A stretch of DNA of 64,000 nucleotides, from NCBI GenBank assembly GCA_963931925.1, contig OZ007574.1, positions 38,495,438 to 38,559,437 of the forward strand. The letters run 5' to 3'. The notes below the pieces were generated by a model, which was not told where the DNA came from, ran no database searches, and saw only the letters and a list, made by a program, of their open reading frames with translations. The translations under genes were made by a program, and so were the position numbers. The DNA is from Onchidella celtica. Taxonomy: Eukaryota; Mollusca; Gastropoda; Systellommatophora; Onchidiidae. Of the stretch, positions 10,670-22,457 are shown in pieces (the stretch's first letter is position 1; each line of letters begins with the position of its first letter).

Positions 10670-11190
10670 GTTTATGCTAAAGACGGATAATGATATTTTT
10701 TGTCTTTATGTTTTACTTTGCAATTGGTTTTTGTGCCAGCAGGCACTAAGCCCTGAGAATAGGCTTTCCAACCTCAAGATGCGCTGGAATAATGAAAAAG
10801 AGATTCGAAACACAAAAAAGAGAACAAGGCACAAGAGCATGTCACATTTTCTGTCCCACAGCTATTTTGACACAACTATGATTAAAAGCAACAAGACTGC
10901 CAGATTGGCTGAGATAAGTATGCTTTTCGTAATAACATGATTATGTTGAAGTTGGAGCTGTTGACATTTCTACAGAAGACAGCAACAACAGGACAGGGCA
11001 AGGAGAAACAAAGATTTTCTTTCTCTTTTATTTACTTTCTGTGCAAAATGCAAAATCCTTGTGACATAATGAAATACCAGCTTTGATGGTAATGTGTGTT
11101 GAAACGATAAAAAATGATTCAGGAGATATGATTATTTGTCAAGGCTATTGATATCCCTTCTTTCTATCTCTCTCTTTAGTACTCGGACAT
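10670..11190. other. Unique sequence, no gene seen
   Basis: Complex AT-rich sequence between two tetranucleotide arrays. The frame at 10674-10940 has no recognisable domain. Confidence 0.45.
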
Positions 11191-11195
11191 GTCTC

Positions 11196-11254
11196 TTTGT
11201 TTGTCTGTCTATCTATCTGTCTGCCGATCAACTGTATGTTTGTCTGTTGGACCG

Positions 11255-11333
<79 letters not shown>

Positions 11334-11432
11334 CCCCCTCTTTCTTTCTATCTATATGTCTGTCTGTCTGTCTATCTGTCTGTCTGTCTGTCTGTTTGTC
11401 TATCTATCTATCTATCTATCTATTTATCTAGT
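11196..11432. repeat. Compound (TATC)n/(TGTC)n microsatellite
   Basis: A main (TATC)n block spans about 11254-11332, followed after a short interruption by mixed CTGT and CTAT at about 11352-11430. Degenerate TGTC words precede it from 11196. Confidence 0.96.
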
Positions 11433-13062
11433 AGAAGTGTCATGCATGTATGTCTCCATGACCCGGCGAGTAAAGCCATCGTAGGCGATAGAAAAAATAG
11501 TTTTTTTTCCCTTTTCTAATGTTAACGCGAGTGTCATGTGTGTGGAACAGACACAAGAGAAACAAATTGCCCCCTACCGCTTCCGTAACCACAGAACCCA
11601 GCTGGACCCATCTGCGTGAATTCAGTTTACTGACACCGAAAAACATCTTAAACTTCGTGTCAACTTCGCAGACAAAGAAACGTAATTCTGAACTCATTGA
11701 CGTCAGCATTATAATGGGGATACCAACAATTCGTGCTAAATTTAGACCCAAATCGTAATTGTCCACCAGCTGGTACGTCAATGAAAGTGGCTAAAGACAA
11801 AAACAAAGTACCCTCAAACAAAACGGCCATTCCGTTCATCGATCAGACTGAGCCCTGCTGGTAATGGCTCAGTAAGTCATTCGTCAAACAGCAAGCTACC
11901 AATTGTCAATCAATAGTCACATGTAGGCGGCACTAAATCAATCACGTAGTCGACCAGACAGGTGATCGATCGACCGATCGATCAAAATGTATTCAGCCAT
12001 GCAAGAAGTCAGAGGTTTTTGATAGAGATGCAATCTGATTTAAAGTAAAACTGAGGTTTTAGAACAAGAAACTCTCTATTTTTATGTTATTTTAGCTTAT
12101 TTCCTTTCATTTAAGTGTTCTTAATATTTATTCATTTATTTATTTATTCTTTCATTTATTTGGGAATGAACAATTGGACAATACCGTCAACTCTGCGAAG
12201 TAATTTTTTTTTTTTTTAAATTGTAAAGATTGGAGTTAATAAGGTCAGGATTAAGTCTGGCCAATTGGCCACAATAATGTTTTAGTTGGCGAAATATCCA
12301 GGGTAACTTTTAGAAAACTGGTCAAAAATTGGTCATTAAAAAAGCCTATTAATAGTGTTTTAGCTACATGACCCAAATGGCCACTATCTTTTCTTTTTGC
12401 CAACTGAACTAGGACTGCGCCATAATCCGGTTAAATCGAAGTCTTAGCCGAGAATTGGATAATTGCAACCACTGTTCTTTATCTCCGGCTCAGACATTTT
12501 CACCTCGTTTCTCATACTGCTATTTGCCTTTGTTCTTCTCCTCTTTCCTTATCTGTCCCTCCGAACTCCCGACAAGACCGATCACCACCAAGGAAAACCT
12601 TAAATTATTTTCCTGACCCAGGCATGGCCAGCGGAATGGGCAGTCTGCACTTAACGCCTGTCCACCCGCGATGTCAGATAAAACACCAGGTTGTCTGGCT
12701 CTTCAACGGTTCGGAAAACGAGCAAAGCAGTGGGTGCGACTTCTAGAAGCCCGGGGGGGGGGGGGTTACTACATTTGAATACAGAGATTAAAATATTCAT
12801 ATGGAATTGGTGCCAATATAGTCTACGGGAATTTGAAGAGTTCTAATTACGACGCACTTCAGCGCCTATTAACCTTGCTAGCTTGAAATGTCTGTCGTCC
12901 TCATGTGCCCTAACTGAAAGAGTAAAATATGCACACGCACTGGCAGACACAAAAACCGAAAAATAGCTGGTATACAGTGATAGGCAGAAAAACAGAAAGA
13001 CAATCCGATATATAGCCAGACAGAGGAAAGAGAGGCAGATAGCGAGGCGAGCAGAGACTGTT
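11433..13062. other. Unique sequence with small repeats, no gene seen
   Basis: Contains a near-perfect palindrome of GATC/CGAT words at 11963-11984 (TGATCGATCG, AC, CGATCGATCA), a short ATTT repeat at 12126-12162 and a 13-base G run at 12753-12765. No coding signal recognised. Confidence 0.5.
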
Positions 13063-13063
13063 T

Positions 13064-13064
13064 C

Positions 13065-13162
<98 letters not shown>
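13064..13162. repeat. (GATA)n microsatellite
   Basis: About 24 uninterrupted units. The complementary strand reads as LSIYLSIY in open frames, which should not be annotated as protein. Confidence 0.98.
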
Positions 13163-13890
13163 GGCTGCTTTCCCTCCACACGCATGCACTAATAAGTTAT
13201 TTCCGTCTATGCATTTATGCTACAAGTTATACAAATCAAGACATTCAGCCATCTTTGCCAGTGAAGACAGAATACATTTACAATGCCACGCCGCTTGCCT
13301 AAGGCCATTAATGTGAAGACAGGCTAAAATTGCAGATTTATTCAAAATTCTGCTTGTGCGCCGGACATCACACAGAAACCGGAAATCAAATCAGTGCGCA
13401 CATGCGCGCACATCCTACGCCTACATGCCGATGATTCTTGCCTGAGAGCCGTAGTCATTTATTTTTCGTTTGAAGATGCGGGTGATTTTTGGAGGGAGGT
13501 GGTAAAGAACAGAAAGAAAAAGGAAAAGAGGTAGTAAAAACCGTGGGAAGAAACCGGGCAGAGTTAGGAAATGGACGACGGATTAATGTGTCTTGCGGTA
13601 GAAAAGCAAGCGTGTCTAGCTGGCCTCTACATACAGTGTCTGAGGTTGGCGCTGAAGGTTTGTGTGACATGTACAGGCGTCCTGAAGTAATGATTTACAT
13701 GCATACCCCGAGCCGCGCCGCACAGAGATCATTGGGGCTGGCGGAAAAAAACACGGTCAGCATTTACCTTCTAAACGCCTGGTGGCTTGAATTTGAAAGA
13801 CTCCCGTGCCTCTGGGTTGGAGTAGCATCTGGGGTCCACTGGGAGAATAAGCAATGCGTACTAGAACAGTCTTGAAATCTATTGTTTTTC
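13163..13890. other. Unique sequence, no gene seen
   Basis: High-complexity sequence of mixed base composition without repeats. An open frame at 13489-13875 on the plus strand (128 codons) has no domain, signal or splice context that I recognise. Confidence 0.45.
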
Positions 13891-14312
13891 TGTTGCATTT
13901 CTCAACTGTTTTGAAACCAACTTTGTTGTACTTTTCAACTGTTACTAAATCAACTATCTGCTGTACATCCCGACTGTTTTGAAATCAACTATCTGTTGTA
14001 CTTCTCAACTGTTTTGAAATATACTATCTGCTGTACTTCACAACTGTTTTGAAATCAACTATATCTGTTGTACTTCTCAACTGTTTTGAAATATACTATC
14101 TGCTGTACTTCTCAACTGTTATGAAATCAACTATCTGTTGTACTTCTCAACTGTTTTGGAATCTACTATCTGTTGTACTTCTCAACAGTTTTGAAATCAA
14201 CTATCTGTTGTAGTTCTCAACTGTTTTGAAACCAACTATCTGTTGTACCTCTCAAATGCTTTGAAATCAACTTTCTTTTTTACCTCTCAACTGTTTTGAA
14301 ATCTACTATCTC
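13891..14312. repeat. 35-bp minisatellite, 12 units, with dimer structure
   Basis: The unit reads approximately GTTGTACTTCTCAACTG then TTTTGAAATCAACTATCT (35 bases). Twelve units fit the span. Units 4-7 alternate between GTTGT..ATATACT and GCTGT..ATCAACT forms, which suggests a 70-base dimer amplified within the array. Outer units are more diverged than central ones. Confidence 0.92.
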
Positions 14313-15425
14313 TTAGTTTCCTGACCTATTTCGTGGAAAAGTTCAAGCCTCGGCCTATTTCCGTAAACTATGCTAAAATCTGCACGTCATACGAACAAGT
14401 TTTCTGACATTCAAGAATGTCAAAACTGCGGACGAATGAAACGGCTGAAAAACCCATATGGAAACGATCGACCTGTACGTTTTCGAAGGCGTGATGGCTT
14501 TCCTGCCCCTGTTAACCTTCCCTTTCCCCTCAAATTCCCTGCTCTAAATATGAATATTTTTTTTATGCCAACGGCCCTGGCGTGAGAAAAAAAAAAGGAT
14601 ATTTTGGAGTGATATGTGTGAAATATTTATATGTTTCTTACTCCGACGATCCAGTTGCTAGCTTCCTTTCAATGGAGAGAACATATTATTTAGTAGGAAA
14701 TGATGATTATTTTCAGGGCTTTCCATGCTCGACCAACTTCCGAAACAACTGGTTGGTTACGGTACTAAAGTTTAATGTATCTGGCGGGATACACTTCAGA
14801 GAATTGTTACACTGGGATGCATTTCTCCAAAGTCATGTGAAATTCATATCTCCCGCAATGTCTCGCGATCGAATGCATTACTGAATTACCGATTCAGAAC
14901 AAAATACGCGATTCAGGCTGTTTCGTAATTCATTTGCTAAAACACCTTCAAATAACAAATAACAACACCGAAGACTACGCCTGTAACATCATCGTCAGAG
15001 CTGACAGGTGCTTTTAATTATTAAACCTAAACTGAAAGGTGGAGATTTTATGGCGTATTCCCAAGTGTGCAGCAAAAAACGGTATTTACTTTTACAGTAC
15101 ATGAATGCCGCCTGAGCGAAACTCGAATCCGGAACAATCAGCTGCAGTTTGCCCGTGCATCCCTTACATTGTTGATCATTTGCCGGCACCAGCAGGTACC
15201 GGCAGTTCATTAAACCACACAAAAACCTGCAGAGACCATAAATCTCAAAGGATCGTCATATTATTATTTCCCACTGTACCGGCAATGAAGTCTTGATTGC
15301 TAACAGAAGGCCACATACGTTTTTTGTTGGGTTTTTTTCCCCGTAATTTATGACGATGGGGTTTCGAGAGGGTCTTATTACACCCAGGGTAATGGTACGA
15401 TTAAGGGCAGGACTGGGCGAATCAC
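14313..15425. other. Unique sequence, no gene seen
   Basis: Complex sequence. The frame at 14582-14884 (100 codons) is the longest here and has no recognisable domain. At 15110-15200 there is a GC-richer patch with GGCACC/GGTACC words that might be an old tRNA-like fragment, which I could not confirm. Confidence 0.4.
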
Positions 15426-15426
15426 A

Positions 15427-15427
<1 letters not shown>

Positions 15428-15471
<44 letters not shown>
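15428..15471. repeat. (GA)n microsatellite
   Basis: About 20 dinucleotide units with AAAG interruptions at the ends. Confidence 0.97.
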
Positions 15472-15473
<2 letters not shown>

Positions 15474-16476
15474 TATACTAGCCATAGACCTGGGCGTGCG
15501 GAAGACCCGTAAACTGGGCCCACCTGTGAGCTATTATTTTCCCTCCCTGGTCTGTGATCATTTGGCCAGACTGAGCAGCCCCAGGCCTGGGCTTACTTTG
15601 AGTTTATCCCGCAACACTATCAACGTAAAGCTTTGGCAGTAGTCTAATTTCCTGCCAGATTTGCATGTAAGATAACGGCCAATACTGGCTTCACTAAGTC
15701 CTCCCCTTTTTCCCAAACTCTACGTCTTTTTCCTCCCTCGATTATTGTGCCCTGAAAGAGCTTAAATTTCTAATCTTTAGGCACATTTTTTTAAGCAACG
15801 AAAATAGGAAAAAGAAGGAGCCCAGTAGCTTAATAACGCGAAAAAACACATTTTGAATGAAGACTTTCATAGCAGCAAAGGTTTGGCCAAGCAAGTTAAC
15901 ATTCTGAAACTCTAGTGGAAGCTTTCGTGAAGTTCGTAGCTCCAAATGTCTCTTAACCTGCAAGCAAAAGTCGCAAGAAAGTCCCACTCCCATTGGAATA
16001 CAGAACTTACAGCTACGATACTTTCAAAAAAGCCCACACCTCTGTGGTTGCACTGCAAAAACAGTTTACACAAGATAATACGTATCATACTGACTGGGCG
16101 GCACCAATTCCAAATGCTAAAGAGAAGAAAAGCGGAGAGAAAAAAAAACAACCAAACAATTAGTGTTAAAGATGACTAAGTCTAACGTGCTCACCACCCA
16201 ATCCAAGGACGCATTAAACCTTGCCTTGGGATCTCAACCCTTTCACTACCAAGTCCATGAAAGCTGGATCTTCTAAAGTCTTATGCAATCGAGTTTTCAA
16301 TTACTCTTAACAGTAAATGTGAATCTAGATTTGAAATTCAAAGTTACCAATGGAGACGCGAAAACATGCAACTGACGGTGCATTAAAGAGTTCACAACAA
16401 CGTTGTGTCTGTATTGAAATGGTTAAACTAGCTTAGGTTATGCGTTATAAATATCATAATTATGCCAAATGTTCTA
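15472..16476. other. Unique sequence, no gene seen
   Basis: Complex sequence with frames on both strands that match nothing I know. Confidence 0.4.
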
Positions 16477-16772
16477 CTCCAGGGGGCTCCTTGGTCAAGG
16501 CTATCACCCCTGGCCCTTGACCCCGGGTGCCAATGCCCCGTGGTTCGAATCCCTCTCGGGACGGGAGCCAACATGATTTTATGGACGGTTTAGGGCAATT
16601 ATTCATTGTTGGCACTCTGGAAGGACGGGTGGAGGAGAGGGTGGAGAAGGGCATTTACCCCTCTTTTCTGACTGCGCCACACTCTACCCAAAAGGGCAGA
16701 TCCCCCATGCCCACCCCACCCTCCATTCCCGCTCTAACCCATCCAAACATACCAACATTAAAAAAAAGTAGC
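16477..16772 (+). mobile_element. Second tRNA-like SINE type
   Basis: A GC-rich head with TCCTTGGTCAAGGCTATCAC and, about 50 bases on, the B-box-like GTGGTTCGAATCCCTC is followed by an unrelated body and a short A run (about 16760-16768). The head differs from that of the SINE at 5863. No clear target duplication is visible. The body contains GGGCATTTACCC and CCCCATGCCCACC blocks not seen elsewhere in the window. Confidence 0.6.
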
Positions 16773-16924
16773 ATGGCTTGAAAATACGAAACTTCTAGCT
16801 TGAGGATAATATTATATACTGCTTTTCAATTGTGGCTTCTAAATGTTTCATTACTGGTAAATCCTCACCACAGCTCACCCACTGCTCAACAAGAACGAGG
16901 AACGACTGTAGATTTATACCGTAA

Positions 16925-17955
16925 CAGTGGTTCTCAGCTGATGCTCGCGGGTGGTTGGAGGACGCTTCTAGTAGGATTGGCTTCTGTTCTGTTCTTCTTT
17001 TATATTCTATTCTTTTGCTTTTCCTTTACGCAATATGTCCGTCATCGCGGCCACTTGCTGTCTCCAAACTCAAACTTAGGCGCCAACTGACGTCTCAGAT
17101 TCTCAGGCCAAATTATCTCCCTTAAGATACCAGATTTCCTCAGTTCCTCCCCTATTTTCAACGTCAGATAATGATTTTTTTCACCATTTTACGTTTACGG
17201 CGATAATTATTGAAACAATTTATGGAACAAAATTTCTTTATAATTGCAAAATGAAAAATATAAAACACAATCCTTATTTCAATTTCCTTATTTCAAATTT
17301 CCAAATTACAACTTCAATTTGGTCCAGCGGAGTTCCTCCTCTGACTGAAATACCTCCCCAATTCCTCCCCTCAGATGAAACTGTGATAAACAGTCGTTGT
17401 TGCCAAATTTTGCCCAGCAGCTCATTCGCTACATTTAAAGGGTGTGATTCAAAATGGACGTTCCCCTAAAATAATACCACCAAGTTAATCTTCTCATCAC
17501 AATTTCTAAACATTCTTTGAACCACTGATTTCCTTGCTCTTCCACAAGTTGGAATGGGAAACAGTTTGTCCAAAATCACGTCCCCGACCAAGATCACCCG
17601 ACAGTCTCAGATCTGAAATCCCCTCCCTCTGGAACCGCAGCGCGTTTTGTCGTTTCTGAAGGAAGGCCGAAATCTACAAGAAAGTTGATATAACACATTT
17701 TTAGCATATTTACAACATTCATGAAGCAGATATACAGACATACTTTACAGTACGGGCCTTTTCTCGTTAGACTTTTAATTTCACTTTTATTTTATGTTAT
17801 TTTAATAGAAAATGGAAAGCTAAAAACTAACCCAAAGTAAGATAGCGAAAAAAAAAAAAAAACGCAAAGTGGCCGTTATCGTGCCGACGCGCCGTTAAAC
17901 CCAAACTCCGGACTCAAACTCTGAGAGCCAGGTGCCTCCTGTCTGAGAATCACTG
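16925..17955. mobile_element. hAT-like inverted termini, about 1 kb apart
   Basis: CAGTGGTTCTCAG at 16925 faces CTGAGAATCACTG ending at 17955, giving 13-base inverted ends with one mismatch. The CAGTG..TTCTCA end style fits hAT elements and the MITEs at 36522 and 43277. The interior is AT-rich, with no transposase. No matching 8-base flanks were found, so the two ends may belong to different insertions. Confidence 0.4.
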
Positions 17956-18640
17956 ATCTATCCTTTCTCTCTGTAGGCAAAATGTTTTTCTTTTCTTTTT
18001 CTCCCTCTGCTATTTCATCCATTGCACAAACTTTGCAAGGTTCAGGCCTCCAATGGGGATTCTAGCTCGTAAATTGCAGCCTCACTTCCCTCCTAGCATC
18101 CCACGTACCGCGGTATTACTGTATTTTCAGATCGACATTCACGGTTGACTGAGTGCTTGTGAGCTAACGATAGAAGGAATTAAATGATTTTCATTAGTGC
18201 GTGCATCCTGTTTACATTTTTTTTAAAGCAGCCTCTGACAGATTCCCGTTCCTACGGAGGATTCTCTAGCTAAAGTGGATAGCATGTCGGTGATCATCTT
18301 CCTTTCCTTCTTTCTTATTTGTCTTTCTTTCAGTTTTTCTGTCTTTCTTTCTTTCTCTCTTGTTTTTCTTTATCTCCATTTCAAACAGAGATATAGGCAA
18401 CCAGATTAACATACACACAAGGAGAGGGGTAATCAGAAAGCTAGATGACATATAGATATACAAATAATGGTAGACAGGCAAGCAGGTATTAATACAGAGA
18501 TAGATAATATAATACAGTCAGAGGGACATGTGCACAGACAGACACATGGAAACAGGCAGTTTTATTAATTATCTTATGTATTAATTTGGAGATAAACAGA
18601 TCGATAAACAGACGACACACACAGACGAGTATTTAGGAAA

Positions 18641-18641
<1 letters not shown>
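17956..18641. other. Unique sequence with a (TTTC)n patch
   Basis: Contains a degenerate TTTC repeat at 18299-18372, otherwise complex sequence and no gene signal. Confidence 0.5.
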
Positions 18642-18720
<79 letters not shown>

Positions 18721-18738
18721 ACAGGCAGGCAGGCAGGC

Positions 18739-18837
<99 letters not shown>

Positions 18838-18858
18838 AAGATAGATGGATAGATAGAT
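18642..18858. repeat. Compound (ACAG)n/(GCAG)n/(ATAG)n microsatellite
   Basis: Blocks run ACAG, then GCAG, then ACAG, then ATAG, with sharp boundaries. The minus strand is open through the whole array in two frames. Confidence 0.97.
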
Positions 18859-19697
18859 AAAGTAATTAAGAAACATCCAATCTGGCACACGCATAAAATA
18901 CCTAACAAAAAAACCGCGGGCAGAGATAGCAAGAGATCTAAAAACAACACACACACAGGGGGAATGAAATAAAAGAACGAAATCTACATATTATTTCGAA
19001 GATAAAACCGATGGGAAAAAACGAGAAAACAGAAAAACTAATCATTTCTCTCATCCAATTACCAAACCAGCATCAGATTATTAACATGGTCTCTTTCTCC
19101 TTCCAGTCCCACCTCTTTTCCCCCAAGGCCATGGATGCCGAATGCGGTCCCGCATAAATGATATTAAAGAGACGCAACCATCTCCTCGCCCCTTGCCGCA
19201 TTTTCCTCTTGGCCCTTTTTAAAAAAAAAATATTTTTTATTATCCTTTTCTCCCAAAGACGCAGCCACCTAAGGAATTTGCTTGGCAGGTATCTCCTCTA
19301 CCCCAAGAAAGACCAAATAATACAAGGCAGTTTTGCTGACAGGCACCATGTGTCAGGATGCTTCAACTAACCGCTGCTACTGCTACATGTACATCTAGAA
19401 ATATACTCGATTCGCCTCCAGGTTGGATGAAAAAAAAAATAATATTGAACCACACCGGCATCTTGAGGCCCAGACCTATATTTACCCCTAACTGTAGTTT
19501 TCTTTCTCCTTCATTTAAGAAGGGACCATCCACGAAGCATGCATGCTCGGCCGAAGTGGTGGGGGTGGGGGTGGGGGTGGGGGGGGGGAGGAGGGGGAAA
19601 TTCCCGGCGCCTGAGCAGCATAAATGGGAGAATAAAGCTGGAGGGTGGGGAGGGTCTGGGGAGAGCACCTAGGCGTTCCAATTATGGTAACGTCTCA
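18859..19697. other. Unique sequence with a G-rich patch
   Basis: G-rich GGGGGT repeats occur at 19559-19590. The frames at 19358-19672 on both strands are shadows over that patch. No gene recognised. Confidence 0.45.
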
Positions 19698-19929
19698 TTA
19701 ACTCTATGTGTGCCAATCACCGATGTATCGGTTCTTCCTCTGGGTCACTTTTGTGACACTCACCGATGTATCGGTGTACAAGAATGCTAGGTTATTTTGT
19801 TTCAGTAAGAAAGAAAGTTGACTTTCTATAACTAGATGTTGTTGTAGTCAGTCTTCATTCAACTTCCCTACTACTTTTTTTTTCCTGTATCGACCAACAT
19901 GGAAAAATTCATGGAAGTCAAAGAGTTAA
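19698..19929. mobile_element. TTAA-flanked MITE, piggyBac-like
   Basis: TTAA at 19698-19701 is followed by CTCTATGTGTGCCA, and TTAA at 19926-19929 is preceded by TGGAAGTCAAAGAG, whose reverse complement CTCTTTGACTTCCA matches at 10 of 14 positions. TTAA duplication and a short CTC/CCC-type TIR are typical of piggyBac elements (family knowledge). The left part holds two copies of CACCGATGTATCGGT (19718-19732 and 19761-19775), each self-complementary, around GTCACTTTTGTGAC. Non-coding. Confidence 0.6.
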
Positions 19930-20397
19930 AATGTTTGGTTTCATTCAGTTTTCATCCTTATCAACGAAAAGTTGTAGGATTATTTCAAACACAAAATCGA
20001 GTATAGGCCTTTTCATGAAACAGTCAAATACATAATGCGAAATGTCACTTAAAGTCTTAGAACATCAAAGGGGGAGGTTGGTTGAAGCCAAGCTTGTGAA
20101 AAGAGTACAATATGAAGAGGGGGGGGGGGTATATAAAACAACAATAACAACAGCAGCAAAAACGCCCCAAACGAGCGTACCTACTTGATGAATGGCCCCC
20201 CGAGCAGCCTTCTAATTCCTCCACGATCTATTTTACTGTTTTGTTTAGAAAGAGAATACAATTCCAGTTGTCAGACAGCTTGGCTGCAGGGCTGAAGGCA
20301 CGGATTTATTTCAATGTGTCAATAGAAAAAAAAACAAAAAACATTCCCTGAGGTAGGTTTAAGACATGAAGGCTAGAGTGGGCCGAGTTTAATCAAT
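19930..20397. other. Unique sequence, no gene seen
   Basis: An 11-base G run lies at 20119-20129. The segment around 20145-20215 (CAACAATAACAACAGCAGC, then CGTACCTACTTGATGAATGG) has a weak relative at 23325-23400. Confidence 0.45.
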
Positions 20398-20509
20398 ATG
20401 GAAGGTGGAATGATTGCCGCCAGGAGCGTTAAGGACCGTACACACGGCCAGCAGATCAGAGAAGAGCAAAGAAGAGTAGAGCAGAAAGCTATTCAGACGA
20501 CAGGCAGAG

Positions 20510-21110
20510 CAGAGCAGAGCGGAAAGCTTGTGTATTCAGTCTACAGGCAGAGCAGAGCAGAGCGGAAAGCTTGTGTATTCAGACTACAGGCAGAGCTGAG
20601 CAGAACGGAAAGCTTGTGTATTCAGACTACAGGCAGAGCTGAGCAGAACGGAAAGCTTGTGTATTCAGACTACAGGCAGCGCTGAGCAGAACGGAAAGCT
20701 TGTGTATTCAGACTACAGGCAGAGCAGAGCGGAAAGCTTGTGTATTCAGACTGCAGGCAGAGCTGAGCAGAACGGAAAGCTTGTGTATTCAGACTACAGG
20801 CAGAGCGGAGCGGAAAGCTTGTGTATTCAGACTACAGGCAGAGCGGAGCAGAACGGAAAGCTTGTGTATTCAGACTACAGGCAGCGCTGAGCAGAACGGA
20901 AAGCTTGTGTATTCAGACTACAGGCAGAGCGGAGCGGAAAGCTTGTGTATTCAGACTGCAGGCAGAGCTGAGCAGAACGGAAAGCTTGTGTATTCAGACT
21001 ACAGGCAGAGCGGAGCGGAAAGCTGTGTATTCAGACTACAGGCAGAGAGGAGCAGAACGGAAAGCTTGTGTATTCAGACTACAGGCAGAGCAGAACGACG
21101 CAGAGCAGAG
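20510..21110. repeat. Minisatellite with AAGCTT in nearly every unit, 43- and 38-bp spacing
   Basis: The core GGAAAGCTTGTGTATTCAGA, then CTACAGGCAG, recurs 14 times. AAGCTT (once AAGCTG) falls at 20524, 20567, 20610, 20653, 20696, 20734, 20777, 20815, 20858, 20901, 20939, 20982, 21020 and 21062. Spacings are 43,43,43,43,38,43,38,43,43,38,43,38,42. The 38-base units lack five bases of the GAGCAGAAC linker. Degenerate units extend upstream to about 20450 and downstream to 21112. Apparent proteins here are frame-shifted readings of the unit. Confidence 0.97.
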
Positions 21111-21236
21111 CACTGAAGTGGACCTTCGCCAGTGAACACACAATCGTTGTCAGATTATTCCTATACACCCTCTCAAAGTCTAGCAGAACGAGCAGAAATA
21201 ACGTCCGGTTAATTAAGTCCTGCCCTGCTTTGCTCA
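21111..21236. other. Unique sequence between minisatellite and SINE
   Basis: A short linker with no feature recognised. Confidence 0.4.
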
Positions 21237-21707
21237 CAATTTGTATTTGTATTTGTATTTGTATAACTCTTTAATCCCATTTGGGAAATTTTGCCTTTGT
21301 GCCATTGCAGCCCAGTTATAACTGGAGCAGGCACGTCGTCGCCACAGTGCAGCGCCGGTCGGCGTTTTTTTTTTTTTTTGGGGGGGGGGGAGATGAGGGG
21401 GGAGGGGGAGGGACTGGTAGAGATGAATTTAATTTAATTTTGCCCGGGCAGCGGCCTGTTCGGCCTGCTCTTTACGATTTCCAACTGCCAAGGTATCTTT
21501 AACGTGCGCAACGTGCACACGGGCCCTCCGAATTTTTTCGTCCTTATCCGAGAAGACTAGGTACTCGATCCTACCCCTCAGTAGAATCAGGGACACGAAA
21601 ATATGAGAAAAATCCCAAACTTCCAACATGCCTGCACGGCCCGGGTTTCGAACCCGGGACCCTTGGCACGAGAGGCGAGCACCTTGCCTCTAGACCACCT
21701 TGTCCCC
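21237..21707 (-). mobile_element. tRNA-derived SINE, minus strand, with (TACAAA)n end
   Basis: Read on the minus strand from 21707: GGGGACAAGGTGGTCTAGAG head, a B box GGTTTCGAACCC at about 21643-21655, the central CACGTTAAAGATACC block (about 21483-21507), then GCCCGGGCAAAATT. Up to there it matches the SINE at 24522. After a purine/pyrimidine tract with a 13-base T run and 11-base G run (about 21367-21390), the 3-prime part differs and ends in TACAAA repeats (21237-21262), so this copy has an alternative tail or is two joined elements. No target duplication found. Confidence 0.75.
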
Positions 21708-22457
21708 TTGAACATCCTCGTAACATCTAGTGTAACATTTTATCTGCTCGGTTGTGTTGGCAGTGTGTTAAAAAATACCCTTTATCCGTTATTCACTGGA
21801 GAAAAACTCCTAATTGCAATGGCGTCGTGGAAACACAAAAAGAACAGAAATGGCAATTATGGAATATCTCAGCACACAATCTAACATTGTGGTGTTTTTT
21901 CTTTAATCAGGATTCTTCCGCATCATTCTGATAGCTGTTATTACAGAGACAGCTCTGATCTGTTTCTTATTGAAGCAAAGGCCCAGGTATGCGCTTGGAT
22001 TCACTTTTTTGCTTCAACAACGCGATATCTCCATCAAGTTAGCTGTTTGTTTTGTTTTATATAGTGTCCAATTTCTTCAGAACACTAAACTGATTAGATA
22101 CTTTTAGAGAAAGGTCTTCATTGTTGGAAAATACGTCTCTCATTCTGTAAGCAGTACAAATGCTATAGTGAATTACTGTTTTCCAGTACTGTTGAACGCA
22201 AAAGGTTTCACCAATTAATCATTGATCGAAAAAGAGTAGCAAATCTATTACTTGTGGTAAATTAAATCTCATGTCATGCCACACACAAGGGAAGAATTGT
22301 TAAGAGAAATAGTGTGAACTTTGAGCAGTCAGGCCGTGCTTGTAATGATAGTAATTTACCTGTATGTGAGTGCGTAACTTAGACACAGATGCAAGATTGC
22401 AATATAAAATTGATCTACCAGTGCTTTTCACTTTTGGAAGGTGCAGACAGGGAGACA
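21708..22457. other. Unique sequence, no gene seen
   Basis: AT-rich complex sequence without recognised features. Confidence 0.45.

Noticed and set aside
15110-15210. tRNA-like words near GAAACTCGAATCCGGAAC
   Set aside because: A single B-box-like match in the wrong context. No A box at the expected distance on either strand.
20510-21110. CRISPR-like appearance of regularly spaced repeats
   Set aside because: There are no unique spacers, since the whole unit repeats, and the DNA is clearly from an animal genome. It is a minisatellite.
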